A stretch of DNA of 46,644 bases from Roseovarius pacificus (lineage in GTDB: Bacteria > Pseudomonadota > Alphaproteobacteria > Rhodobacterales > Rhodobacteraceae). Made by a program: the position numbers and the translations under genes. The notes below the pieces were generated by a model. That model did no database searches, had not been told where the DNA came from, and saw only the letters and a program-made list of their open reading frames with translations. This document shows, piece by piece, positions 32,035 through 40,856 of the stretch (the first letter of the stretch is position 1; each line of letters starts with the position of its first letter). The stretch is taken from NCBI RefSeq assembly GCF_900142665.1, contig NZ_FRBR01000021.1:1-46644 (forward strand), read 5' to 3'.

Positions 32035-33838
32035 GACCGCCACAGCCGAAGCCATCGCCGCCGACATCATCGAGCGCACCGGCGGCGACATCCGGTTGGC
32101 GCTGCCGCTCGGCCTCGGCAAGCCGGTCACGCTGGTGAACGCACTGACCCGTGCCGTGGCCGAGCGGCCCGATACCCGCCTGTCGATCCTGACCGCCCTG
32201 ACACTGGAACGGCCCGATATGTCCCAAGACATGGCGCGCCGCTTCCTCGAACCCGCCGCCGACCGGCTCTTCGGGGTTTATCCTGAACTCGACTATGCCC
32301 GCATGATCCGCGCGGGCGATCTGCCCGCCAATATCGAGCTGTCCGAGTTCTTCATGCTGGCCGGGCGATGGATCGGCGTGCCCCAGGCACAGCGCCACTA
32401 TATCCCGGCCAATTACACCCACGCCTACGACGTTCTCACGGCATGGCGGCCCAATGTGCTGATGCAACTGCTGGCCCCCCTCGACGACGGCGGGTTCAGC
32501 CTGTCCTGCAACACCGACATCTCCGCCGACCTGTTGCGCGACCGGCGCGCAGGTCGGCAGGACTTCGTGATGGCGGGCGAGGTCAATCGCAACCTGCCCG
32601 CGATGGACAACCCCGAGGCGACCCTGACACGGGACGAGGTTCAGCTATGCCTCGATACCGGGCGGGATTTCGACCTTTTCTCAGTCGTCAAACGCCCGGT
32701 CGGCGCCGCCGAACACGCAATCGGCCTGCATGTCGCCCGGACGGTGCCGGACGGGGGCACGCTGCAAATAGGCATCGGCGCCATCGGCGATGCCGTGGCC
32801 TATGCATTGATGCTGCGGCAGGCCGGAAAAACCGCCGCCCTCCACGCCGCCTGCCCCTTCACGCGGGACAGCTACACGGAAGACACCCCCTTCGACAAAG
32901 GCCTCTACTGCGTGACCGAAATGCTGGTCGATGGCATCCTCCGCCTGTTCGAGGCCGGGATCGTCCGGCGAGACGTAGACGGGGCGGCGATCCATGCCGG
33001 GTTCTTCGTCGATTGCCGCGATTTCTACGCCCGTCTCCGCGCCCTGCCCCGGAAGGATCGTGACCGCATCCACATGATGCCCGTCTCCTTCACCAACCAG
33101 CTTTACGGAGACGAGCCCGCCAAACGCGCGGCACGGCGTCACGCGCGCTTCGTGAACTCCGCCATGAAGGCCACGCTTCTGGGCGGAATCGTCAGTGACA
33201 TCACCCCCGACGCACAGGAGGTCAGCGGCATCGGCGGCCAGTTCAACTTTGTCGAACAGGCTTTTGCGCTGGACGATGGCCGCGCGATTCTGACGTTGCC
33301 CGCCACCCGCCGCAGCGGCGGCAGGACCGTCTCGAACATTCTGTGGGAACACCCGCACGAAAGCGTTCCCCGCGCCTACCGCGATATCGTCGTGACCGAA
33401 TACGGCATCGCCGACCTTCGCGGCCAGCGCGACGAAGTCGCGATCGAGCGGATGCTCCGCATCACCGACAGCCGCTTTCAGGACGCGTTGCTGGACAAGG
33501 CGAAGGCCTGTGGAAAAATCGACCCCGCCTTCGAACTGAGCGAAACGGAACGACGCAATACGCCCGAGGCCCTGAAGAACTGGCTGCGCCCCTTCGACCT
33601 GCCGGAATTTCCCTTCGGCAGCGACTTCGACCAGATCGAGCGCGCGATCCTTCCGGCGCTCGGCATCCTGTCAGATGCCGGGAAGAACAGGATCGCCCTG
33701 GCAAAACTGATCTGCGCGGGCCTCATATCCAAACCGCCCGCCGGGATACTGGCCCGAATGGGGCTGGATCGCCCGAAGGGACTGAGGGAAAGGGCAATGG
33801 CCTATGCGCTATCGGGCGCATATCGAAACCGCCGATAA
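32027..33838 (+). CDS. Acetyl-CoA hydrolase/transferase family protein
   Basis: A 603-residue protein of the acetyl-CoA hydrolase/CoA-transferase family, with EVSGIGGQFNFVEQAF and VVTEYGIADLRGQ, the C-terminal domain hallmarks. It follows fadJ with an 8-nt overlap if the TTG at 32027 is the start, giving MAETATAEAIAADIIERTGG; no ATG lies near. In this operon it could move CoA between short acids or release free CoA from acetyl-CoA when beta-oxidation outruns the TCA cycle. Reaction direction and acceptor are unknown. Confidence 0.82.
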   Translation: MAETATAEAIAADIIERTGGDIRLALPLGLGKPVTLVNALTRAVAERPDTRLSILTALTLERPDMSQDMARRFLEPAADRLFGVYPELDYARMIRAGDLPANIELSEFFMLAGRWIGVPQAQRHYIPANYTHAYDVLTAWRPNVLMQLLAPLDDGGFSLSCNTDISADLLRDRRAGRQDFVMAGEVNRNLPAMDNPEATLTRDEVQLCLDTGRDFDLFSVVKRPVGAAEHAIGLHVARTVPDGGTLQIGIGAIGDAVAYALMLRQAGKTAALHAACPFTRDSYTEDTPFDKGLYCVTEMLVDGILRLFEAGIVRRDVDGAAIHAGFFVDCRDFYARLRALPRKDRDRIHMMPVSFTNQLYGDEPAKRAARRHARFVNSAMKATLLGGIVSDITPDAQEVSGIGGQFNFVEQAFALDDGRAILTLPATRRSGGRTVSNILWEHPHESVPRAYRDIVVTEYGIADLRGQRDEVAIERMLRITDSRFQDALLDKAKACGKIDPAFELSETERRNTPEALKNWLRPFDLPEFPFGSDFDQIERAILPALGILSDAGKNRIALAKLICAGLISKPPAGILARMGLDRPKGLRERAMAYALSGAYRNRR

Positions 33839-34658
33839 AAACCGACAGACCGGACTGGCTCATGCGGACATCGGACGAGGTGATTTATGGAAATCGGATG
33901 AATGCGCAAATCAATGGCGTCCGAATCTGGGTAAGAACTCCATAAATAATTTCAGCCGCTTGCGAGATTTCCTCTGACGCACGACAGCATACGCCTGCGC
34001 AAAAATAAAAAACACGTTCAGTTTCAGTGACTAAGAAATCAATGAAGCCGGACGCGCGGCATCCGGAAACGAAAAACCCGCGCCGATGGTGGATTTATAA
34101 AGGTCCAAATTTTCCTGGAGAACCGGGTGCCGATGTTAGCCCGGAACGGCTTGTCTCTCCGAAACATCCTCTCGTAGCTCTCGTGGGTGAAGGGCGCCGG
34201 CAGTCGTTCATTCCGGTTTTCTCTTACCAGGCCGTCACGAAATCCGAGCGGTCGGGCCTGCCGCAGAGTTTGTCGTGGCTGATCTCGGCTGAGGCCTTTG
34301 GATCATAGCCAATCAGCTCGCCTGGCCGGCTCCCCGTATAGCCGGCCTGAAATTCAGCACATCCCACTGGGTCGTGCCGAAGCGCAAGGCACGCATGTCG
34401 GTTGAGCCAGCGCCCTGAGGCGCACCTCATTCGACACCAGCGAAGTTTGCCGGCATTTGCCGCCCCCCATGCTTCGGTTTTCAACCATTTCGATCACGAA
34501 CGCAGCCACTCCAGTCGACAGATTTTCGATCTCAACCGCATCGACGCTCTTGCCGAGTGGTGTGGTCTTTGCGCGGAACAAAGGGAATCTCCCCTGACCT
34601 AACCGAGACCGTCTGACAACACATGCGATCCGTTATACATCACACATGACATCACCGC
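33839..34658. other. Gene-poor, decayed stretch
   Basis: About 820 bp of noticeably lower GC with no gene I can support. A frame at 34027-34308 (plus, 93 codons) lacks a ribosome site and any familiar motif. Two minus frames (34224-34484, 34354-34581) are protein-like in parts but unrecognised. The region adjoins an acyl-CoA dehydrogenase pseudogene, so it is probably the ruins of transferred DNA. Confidence 0.5.
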
Positions 34659-35222
34659 TTACAGGCTTCGGGCGATAATCACCCGCATGATTTCATTTGC
34701 TCCGCCATAGATTCTTTGAGCGCGCGCATCTGTAAAGGCTCTCGCCACTGGATATTCGGACATGTAACCGTAACCATCAAAAAAGTGCAGACACGTGTCG
34801 ACAACACGTGCTTGCATTTCGCTAAGCCACATCTTGGCGGCTGCGGCTCGCGCGTCCATCAGCTGGCCGTCTAGCAATTCAGAGTTGCAACGGTCGACAT
34901 AAGCTTCGCCGATCATGATTTCAGCCTGACATTCGGCCAGCTTGAACTGGGTATTCTGGAAATCCATCAAGGGATTGCCGAACACATTCCTTTCCCGCGT
35001 GTATCGCACGGTATCGGACAGAACACCTTAAGCCCAGCCAATGGCGCTGATCGCGACAGTGAGCCGTTCCTGAGCGAGCTGCGTCATCAGGTATCCGAAA
35101 CCCTTGTTCTCGTCTCCTATCAGGTTCGATACCGGAACCCGAACCTCATCAAAGAACAGTTCAGCAGTGCCCGCAGCACCGCACGAATTGAGCTTTGCAT
35201 TCACAGAGGCGCTGGCGCACAT
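34659..35222 (-). pseudogene. Broken acyl-CoA dehydrogenase
   Basis: A C-terminal half of a short-chain-type acyl-CoA dehydrogenase in one frame, interrupted by a single stop codon. Upstream of the stop: TAELFFDEVRVPVSNLIGDE and NKGFGYLMTQLAQERLTVAI; then TAA at 35030-35028; then TVRYTRERNVFGNPLMDFQN and GYGYMSEYPVARAFTDARAQ with RIYGGANEIMRVIIARSL at the end. Relatives usually carry Glu (GAA/GAG) at the stop position, so one base change explains it. The first half (N-terminal and FAD-binding parts) is missing; homology begins near 35200. It is therefore 5'-truncated and nonsense-mutated. It is unrelated in sequence to the long FadE at 26460. Confidence 0.85.
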
Positions 35223-35557
35223 GAATCATCTTATCACGAACGGCGAATGCCGCCGGGTCGCCTCTATAAATGGTTCGAAGCGCATGGCTCTCGCTGAACC
35301 ATGATGCCGTAAGGTCACTGAAGAGCCCGACATATAAAAGGCAACGACGGATTACGCGACCAGGGGGAGACCATTTCGGGGAACCGGGTGTGTCTGACAT
35401 CCTTGGCAGGGATTGCTGCGCAGGTTGGCTACAGGCGCCGTCCGGGCGGATACGGCGGCAAGCCAACCATCGCGGCCGAAATCAGACAGCAGAAACCGAA
35501 CGAGGCAAGTCTTCGGAAAACCAGGTAATCACATCGTTCGAAGTGGACAATTCAAGG
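35223..35557. other. Gene-free stretch upstream of ACAD relic
   Basis: 335 bp where the acyl-CoA dehydrogenase homology has ended and no other gene is seen. Several overlapping short frames occur on both strands without ribosome sites or motifs. The sharp loss of homology near 35200 suggests a deletion or recombination junction. Confidence 0.5.
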
Positions 35558-35785
35558 TCACGCTCGAGACGTCCCAGTCTCCGATATCTTCGATGAAGGA
35601 CACGCATCCCTGAAAAGATCGGTTATCTGGCGCATCTGCCCGGGAAAGACGTTGCGGGTGCTGTCTGCATAGGTGCAGACACCAGCGCCGCATTCCGGGG
35701 TCGGCAGGGCCGCGCCACCGGACATGGGAATAGCGGTCACCGGGAAGGCAGCCACGGGAAGGGCCATCTTGAGGATCGCAGCCAT
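35558..35785 (-). CDS. Small putative secreted protein
   Basis: A 75-residue frame beginning MAAILKMALPVAAFPVTAIP, which looks like a signal peptide, followed by a short Cys-containing region (PECGAGVCTYADS, one more Cys later). AAGGCGG lies about 8 nt upstream of ATG 35785 and an A/T-rich stretch (35800-35850) could hold its promoter. No family recognised; lying in a decayed area, it may be a remnant. Confidence 0.35.
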   Translation of the reverse strand: MAAILKMALPVAAFPVTAIPMSGGAALPTPECGAGVCTYADSTRNVFPGQMRQITDLFRDACPSSKISETGTSRA

Positions 35786-36169
35786 TGCCCAGCCGCCTTT
35801 TTGAATAATTCGCTTTGCACAAATTACCATATACATTTAAAAATATTGGGGTTTTCATATCCGGAGACATGACTTCGGATAGAAACCTGGGCGTGGAAAA
35901 GTTCCGACACGATTAACAGGCTGCTGAACAACTCCGGCCTCAACATACGCAATGGAACATGATCACTATCGCCAGTTTTCAGCCCGGCTGACCCGGAGCA
36001 GTCGCATCGAGGGAGTGGAGAAAGTTTGGGGGGAGCTGGCTATCCAGAGCCGCCTGATCTCCAAACTTTTTCCACTCGTCCCGTCCATTCAGACGGGGAC
36101 GATAGGGCACCGGGTGACTAATGTCTCGCAAATGGGGGGCGAGTTGAACGTCTGGAAAATGAGGTGAGC
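35786..36169. other. Intergenic region with possible IS end and hairpin
   Basis: 384 bp. The first 100 bp are A/T-rich. Then AACAGGCTGCTGAACAACTC (about 35918) resembles the outer ends of some IS elements whose termini read 'CAGGCTGCTGAA', and a long hairpin follows (36013-36077). No transposase gene is present. The end of the region holds the leader of the SH3 gene. Confidence 0.45.
36013..36077. repeat. Long inverted repeat upstream of SH3 gene
   Basis: GAGTGGAGAAAGTTTGG (36013-36029) pairs with CCAAACTTTTTCCACTC (36061-36077) with a single mismatch: a 17-bp stem around a 31-nt GC-rich loop that itself contains CTGG/CCAG and GGCT/AGCC pairings. It could be a leader structure of the SH3 gene or part of a mobile-element end. 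Confidence 0.6.
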
Positions 36170-36925
36170 ATGGTCGCCACGGTGAAAACATGCGTCATGG
36201 TCATGGCATTGGCCCTTGTGCCGCAGGTAGCAGGTTCGGAAATCGACGGGTATGGTCCGGATGCCTGGCGGGTCAGCGGTGTGACCCCCGGTGATACCTT
36301 GAATGCCCGCATGGGGCCGGGAACCGAATACAGGATCGTCGGCACCCTCGCCCATGACGAAAGGGGCTTGATCGAGGTAACCTGCGTGCCGTTGCTGACC
36401 ATGGATATTGCGGCAGGGCTGACCGACGCCGAAGTTGCGGCCTTGCCATCGCGCTGGTGTCTGATGCGCGCGGCCGATCTGTCCCGCGCGGGCTGGGTCG
36501 CGGCACGCTATCTGATCCCGGATAACGCAACCCCTGTGCAGGATGCCGATCCTGTCACGGAGGCGCGGAACCTGATCCGTGCGCTTTACGCGGCGGCGGA
36601 TCAGGCCGGACGTGACGGATCGCATCCGCTCGACCCGGATCAGGCCGCGAAATACTTTTTTGCAGAGATTGCGGTCACTCTGAAAACCGCTCCACCGGGG
36701 GCAGACCCGTTGACGGGCGCGCAGGATTTCGACGGGCGGATCGCCGACCCCGTGCCCGCCCCCGAACAGCCGATGTTTCGCGGCATGATCACCATTCATG
36801 TCGACATCACCAACTTTGGCCAAAGCCACACCGCGATTTTTCGTCTGCGCCCCGACCCAAGCCAACCCGGCTCCCCCATACGCATTTTCCGCATCGAACA
36901 TGACGGATGGCATTTCCCGACATAG
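36170..36925 (+). CDS. Secreted SH3-domain protein
   Basis: A 251-residue protein with a signal peptide (about residues 1-22) and a bacterial SH3-type domain (about 30-110): WRVSGVTPGDTLNARMGPG is the classic 'LNxRxGPG' SH3b sequence, ending GWVAARYLIP. The C-terminal half (120-251) is not recognised. Such domains bind cell wall or other proteins in the periplasm. ATG 36170 has GAGGTGA upstream; a GTG at 36164 is less likely. It is followed 17 nt later by a small secreted protein, forming a pair convergent with the VWA cluster. Confidence 0.8.
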   Translation: MVATVKTCVMVMALALVPQVAGSEIDGYGPDAWRVSGVTPGDTLNARMGPGTEYRIVGTLAHDERGLIEVTCVPLLTMDIAAGLTDAEVAALPSRWCLMRAADLSRAGWVAARYLIPDNATPVQDADPVTEARNLIRALYAAADQAGRDGSHPLDPDQAAKYFFAEIAVTLKTAPPGADPLTGAQDFDGRIADPVPAPEQPMFRGMITIHVDITNFGQSHTAIFRLRPDPSQPGSPIRIFRIEHDGWHFPT

Positions 36926-36942
36926 CAAGAAGGACTGTTCCC

Positions 36943-37482
36943 ATGATCCGACAAAACGCCCACGCAACCGCCTTTCTCATGCTGCTCTTGCCACTTTTTG
37001 GACAGGCGGCACTGGCCCAGGAGACCGTTCCCATGGGCACGATGACCGCAACAATCGGCGGCGAAGCCTATGCCGGGCAAACACTTGACGTGCCGTCCGA
37101 AGGCACCTCCACCGCAGAGGTCCGACCCATCGGTCCGATGATGTCGGTGTCGATCCAGGCCCATGATCCTGAGGCGGCCAGCATCATGCAGGGCATTCTG
37201 ACTATCGAGTTCATGCTGATGGATGCAGGCGGCTTGCCCGCTCCGATGACACCCTCCATAAGCTGGTGGCCCGAGGGTATGAACGCGCCGTTCTTTCAGA
37301 GTGAAGAAGGCGGCACGGCCGAAGTCGCGCTGGACGATCTCTCGCTGAACGACCCGGCGTCCGCCAAGGGCAGTTTTGCCGCAACGCTTTGTCGAAAAGA
37401 CAGCTTCTTCACCGAAGCCGACACAAATGATTGCAGGACCGTCGAGGGCCGGTTTGAAACGACATTGCGAGAAGCGTCATGA
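36943..37482 (+). CDS. Small secreted protein, CRK-type C-terminus
   Basis: A 179-residue protein with a signal peptide (1-25, cleavage near ALAQ). The tail FAATLCRKDSFFTEADTNDC with RTVEGRFETTLREAS matches the tail of the 159-residue protein at 41902-42381 (FSAVLCRRDTPDDCRNVEGR, IDTSLGATS): two cysteines, the same charge pattern and position, so the two are paralogues. The body is beta-rich by appearance. No known family. AAGAAGGA lies about 8 nt before ATG 36943. Confidence 0.7.
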   Translation: MIRQNAHATAFLMLLLPLFGQAALAQETVPMGTMTATIGGEAYAGQTLDVPSEGTSTAEVRPIGPMMSVSIQAHDPEAASIMQGILTIEFMLMDAGGLPAPMTPSISWWPEGMNAPFFQSEEGGTAEVALDDLSLNDPASAKGSFAATLCRKDSFFTEADTNDCRTVEGRFETTLREAS

Positions 37483-37837
37483 ATCCCCTGTCTTTTCTGC
37501 ATGACCACATCGGACTCGGGTGATGGCCTGACCGGGCGGCGCAGCGTCCTTCTTGCCCCTGTCTTGCGGCGCCGGGTCAGTCGCTGCGGCCGATACGTAT
37601 TCCAGCGCCCAAAAGCAGAGGCTTGTGGCCGCGAGCGAGATAGAAAAGTGTGAAGCACTGAAATCGGATTGCGCCGCCCAGACCGACAATTCAATCTCTT
37701 CTCCTGCAATCGCCCCGATGTCGCTCCCCCTGGTGCTGCAACCACGACAGGTGCGGCAAGAGCCAGAAAGCTGAATGCTGCAATGGCCGATCCAAGCATG
37801 GTCACAGGGTCTCCCGTTCTTCTGACGCTGTGCTATG
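37483..37837. other. Gap between convergent clusters, with a frame-broken reading
   Basis: 355 bp between the stop of the small secreted protein and the stop of the VWA gene. On the minus strand a signal-peptide-like start at 37805 (MTMLGSAIAAFSFLALAAPV) lies 33 nt after the VWA stop. It continues sensibly only after a frame change near 37720 (IGAIAGEEIELSVWAAQSDF), then runs to about 37477. It may be a frameshifted small secreted gene or chance. Confidence 0.35.
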
Positions 37838-39862
37838 TCATTCTACGATCGTGATAATTGCGCGTCCGAGAACGTTCCGACTCTGAAGGTCGAGGAAACG
37901 CACCTCGTATTGGCCCGGCTCGATCGGAAGCTTGAATTCCGCTTTGTTTTCGTCGCCCACCCGATGGGCGGAAATCCAGGTAAAATCGGGCGCGTCAGCC
38001 CGAGCCAACGCCACGCGCTGGTCAGTATCATCGGCTTCGACCGTCCAGGAAACCGTGATGATTTCGCCCGGCTTCGCAGTGGCGGGCACCACCAGTCCCG
38101 CACCGTTGTCCATCGGCGCATCCGCCGCCAGCACTTCGATCGGCCGGCGCGCCATGACCCGGTCGCCACGCTCCAGATGGTAGCGGATCTCATAAGCCCC
38201 TGGCTCCGTCGGGGCGGTGAACGTGGTGCGTTCGGCGATGCCGACACGGCGATAGCCGCTTTGTTCGCCGTCGGGCGTGCCGATTGGAACGATGGAGATG
38301 TAGTCGCGCGGATGGATGGCCCCGGTCCAGGATATGGCGACGTCGGCCTCTGCACGCACCCTGTCGGGCCCACCGATCGATACTTCTCCTTCGCTCACCT
38401 CGACCGGCGCCCTCGCCAGCACGCGACCGCCCCTGTCGAGTTGCAGGCGCACCTCGTAAAGTCCGGGTTCGGCTGGCGCACGCAATTCACCGTCACGATT
38501 ATCCCCGATCCGGTCGTAGTCGGTATAGGCACCGTCCTCAGCTCCAAGCGGAACGATTGTGATGTAATCGCGCGGGTGGAGCCCCTCGGCCTGCCAGGTG
38601 ACGGGGAAGGCTGAGCCGACGACGACCTGCTCCGGGGCAGATACGGTGACCTCGGCATCGAGCACCTCGATGGAGGTGCGGGCGAGAACCCGATCGCCGG
38701 AGTCGCGTTGCAGGCGGACCTCGTAGAGGCCCGGCTCGGTCGGCGCGCGCAAATGACCCTCGGCTTGATCCTCGAGCCGGTCATAATCGCCATAGGCCCC
38801 GTCCTCGGCCACGGCGGGAACGATGGTGACATAGTCACGCGGATGGAGGTCCTCGCCTTCCCAAGTCACGCTGAACGCGGACCCAACGACGGCCTGCGCC
38901 GGAGCGAATACCTGCGCGGTGGGCACGAGGTGCGGAAAGATCGCATGGACATTGCGCGCGCTGTCCGACGCCAGACGGATTTCGGTCTGCGAAAGGTCGT
39001 CCTGCGCCATCGAATGGACCGTCACGATATAGTCGCCGAACGGCAAATCCGCGGTCAAGGGATTCGCGGTGCCCGTCCGCACCATGTTGAACCCAGTGTC
39101 CGAGATTTCCCAAATCACCTCGCCAGCCAGAAGGGGGAGGTCCGGCGCCGTTGACAGTCGGTCCCAGACGGGAGCGTCGCCGATCTCTGCGCCGCCGAGA
39201 CTGGCGGAGAAGGTGAAGATTCCCGAGGCCGGCGCGGCGGTGACTTCGCGCAGGGCTTCAGTCAGTTCCCGGGCATTGTCGGCGGTCAGAAATCTACCGC
39301 CGGTCTCTTCGGCGATACACTGCATCTGCATCAGCGCCTCGGCCTCGCCGCGGACATCGAAGCCGATCACATGGGCGGTGAAATCCACGCCAGCCGCCTC
39401 CAGCGCGCGCGCGGCGGCGCAGGGATCGGGGTTGCAGGTCTCGATCCCGTCGGAAACCAGGATTACCGTCGCCGCCTGTTCGGTATGGCGCAGCGCCTGG
39501 CCGGCGGCGATGACGGCATCGGTCATCGGGGTCATTCCACGCGGGTTCAGTTCATGGACGATGCGGGTGATCTCATTGGCGGTGCCCGGCACCGGTGCGA
39601 CAACCGTCTCGATATCCGTGCATTGTCCACGTTCGCGATGTCCATAGGTAACGAAACCGAGGTTCTGGTCGGCGGGGAAATCCGACAGAATATCGGCCAC
39701 CACCTCGCGGGCGATGGTGATCTTGTTCACTCCGTCGATCTGGCCCCACATCGACCCCGATGCATCCAGCACGAGGATCGTGTTCGGGCGCTCCTGGGCG
39801 AGCGTCGGCGCCGCGAGGGAGAACGTCAGGGCGGCAAGCCCGGCAGTTACGAGAGATTTCAT
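37838..39862 (-). CDS. VWA-domain protein with four C-terminal repeats
   Basis: A 674-residue secreted or membrane-associated protein. Signal peptide 1-22; VWA domain about 27-205 with MIDAS DASGS (Asp33, Ser35, Ser37), the later Thr (MTPMTDA) and Asp (LVSDGIE). A linking beta domain (215-315) is followed by four repeats of about 88 residues (316-402, 403-490, 493-580, 588-674), the first three sharing HPRDY-[VI]-[TS]-IVP and EPG-x-YE-[VI]-R. The last repeat is the most diverged. VWA domains bind metal ions and partner proteins. GGAGAAG precedes ATG 39862, which overlaps the preceding gene's stop (ATGA). It is the last clear gene of the cluster. Confidence 0.85.
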   Translation of the reverse strand: MKSLVTAGLAALTFSLAAPTLAQERPNTILVLDASGSMWGQIDGVNKITIAREVVADILSDFPADQNLGFVTYGHRERGQCTDIETVVAPVPGTANEITRIVHELNPRGMTPMTDAVIAAGQALRHTEQAATVILVSDGIETCNPDPCAAARALEAAGVDFTAHVIGFDVRGEAEALMQMQCIAEETGGRFLTADNARELTEALREVTAAPASGIFTFSASLGGAEIGDAPVWDRLSTAPDLPLLAGEVIWEISDTGFNMVRTGTANPLTADLPFGDYIVTVHSMAQDDLSQTEIRLASDSARNVHAIFPHLVPTAQVFAPAQAVVGSAFSVTWEGEDLHPRDYVTIVPAVAEDGAYGDYDRLEDQAEGHLRAPTEPGLYEVRLQRDSGDRVLARTSIEVLDAEVTVSAPEQVVVGSAFPVTWQAEGLHPRDYITIVPLGAEDGAYTDYDRIGDNRDGELRAPAEPGLYEVRLQLDRGGRVLARAPVEVSEGEVSIGGPDRVRAEADVAISWTGAIHPRDYISIVPIGTPDGEQSGYRRVGIAERTTFTAPTEPGAYEIRYHLERGDRVMARRPIEVLAADAPMDNGAGLVVPATAKPGEIITVSWTVEADDTDQRVALARADAPDFTWISAHRVGDENKAEFKLPIEPGQYEVRFLDLQSRNVLGRAIITIVE

Positions 39863-40830
39863 ACGGCTTCTCCATTGTGCGTGGTTCCGAAGCGGGCGCC
39901 CGCGCGCTCTTTCAACTTGCGGAAATGCGAGGACATCCGATCCAGCCGCGCCTCCCATTCCGGGTCGGGTCGCTGACCGTCCGTCGTCCTGAAATAGACT
40001 TGCATCAGGCAGGCGACGGCGAAGGGTTCCAGGAAGGCGGCCTTGACGCTCCAGGCAAGCAGCAGTGCAAAGACGAAACCGCCCGCCGACCAGGCGCCGG
40101 GCACCGCATGGACCAGCGCCGCCGCCGGGACAAGCATCACGAGGAAGACCAGCAAGGCCAGACCATAGGTAATCAACGTCAGCCAGGCGGCGTTGCGCAG
40201 CATCACCTTCCAGTTCTGACCGTAGAGCACCAGCGCTTCCTGCGCCGATCCCCAGGCATCCGTCGAACGGGTGCGGATCGCATGGGCGAGGATCACCTCG
40301 TCGATGAAACCCACCGCCATGCGAAGAAAGGCCTGCACGACGCCCATCAACTGCCGGACATAGGGAATCGGCAGGATGGACAGGATGCCACGCACCAGCC
40401 CTGTGACGGCACGGATCACGCCCTTGACCAGCTGGTCCAGCCCAAAGAGCAATGACGCCTGACCGAACCGTTCCTTCACCACGGTCGTGGCATGGGTGAT
40501 CTGGCCGCGCCCCTGCGGCAAGGCTTTGCCGTCGATCAGTTCAACCAGCACCGCAACGTGGCCCGCCTTGACGATGTAAAGGATATATTCGCGCAGCCAA
40601 TACATCACCGCGCCGGTCAGCCCGAAGCCCGCGATGCCGCCCCAGGCCATCGAGGCCGCGCGAAAATCGTCGTCCCCGAAGGCACCGACACCCCAACCGA
40701 TCCCGACGCCGGTGCCGGTCGCAAGGATATAGGCCAGCGTGATCCCGAAATAGACCGCTGCCCGCAAGAGTACGAAAGGCAGCGTCCGCATCATCAGTCT
40801 GAGTGCTTGTCCGATATTGAAATCCCACAC
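39859..40830 (-). CDS. Polytopic membrane protein of unknown function
   Basis: A 323-residue protein with about five to six membrane segments (about residues 16-45, 55-80, an amphipathic 120-150, 205-232, 245-268) and a charged C-terminus. WDFNIGQALRLMMRTLPFVL opens the protein. No family recognised. The start is GTG 40830, with AAAGGAAA about 8 nt upstream and no ATG at this spot. It is coupled to the VWA gene by a 4-nt overlap, suggesting the two act together, perhaps as membrane platform and periplasmic VWA part. Confidence 0.75.
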   Translation of the reverse strand: MWDFNIGQALRLMMRTLPFVLLRAAVYFGITLAYILATGTGVGIGWGVGAFGDDDFRAASMAWGGIAGFGLTGAVMYWLREYILYIVKAGHVAVLVELIDGKALPQGRGQITHATTVVKERFGQASLLFGLDQLVKGVIRAVTGLVRGILSILPIPYVRQLMGVVQAFLRMAVGFIDEVILAHAIRTRSTDAWGSAQEALVLYGQNWKVMLRNAAWLTLITYGLALLVFLVMLVPAAALVHAVPGAWSAGGFVFALLLAWSVKAAFLEPFAVACLMQVYFRTTDGQRPDPEWEARLDRMSSHFRKLKERAGARFGTTHNGEAV

Positions 40831-40856
40831 GGTTCCGGTTTCCTTTCGGGTGTAGA

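Noticed and set aside
29287..32232. 981-codon open frame on the minus strand opposite thiolase and fadJ
   Set aside because: It spans two well-supported coupled genes in antisense; codon bias explains its length.
34027..34308. 93-codon plus-strand frame in the gene-poor region
   Set aside because: No ribosome site, no motif, codon use unlike the neighbours.
34224..34581. Two minus-strand frames with protein-like segments (e.g. VEIENLSTGVAAFVIEMVEN)
   Set aside because: I could not tie them to a family, neither has a good start, and they lie in decayed DNA; a profile search would be needed.
35954..35977. GGAAC-N16-GTT string before the SH3 gene as a further EcfG promoter
   Set aside because: Spacing is one base short and it is nearly 200 nt from the gene, inside an IS-end-like sequence; likely chance.
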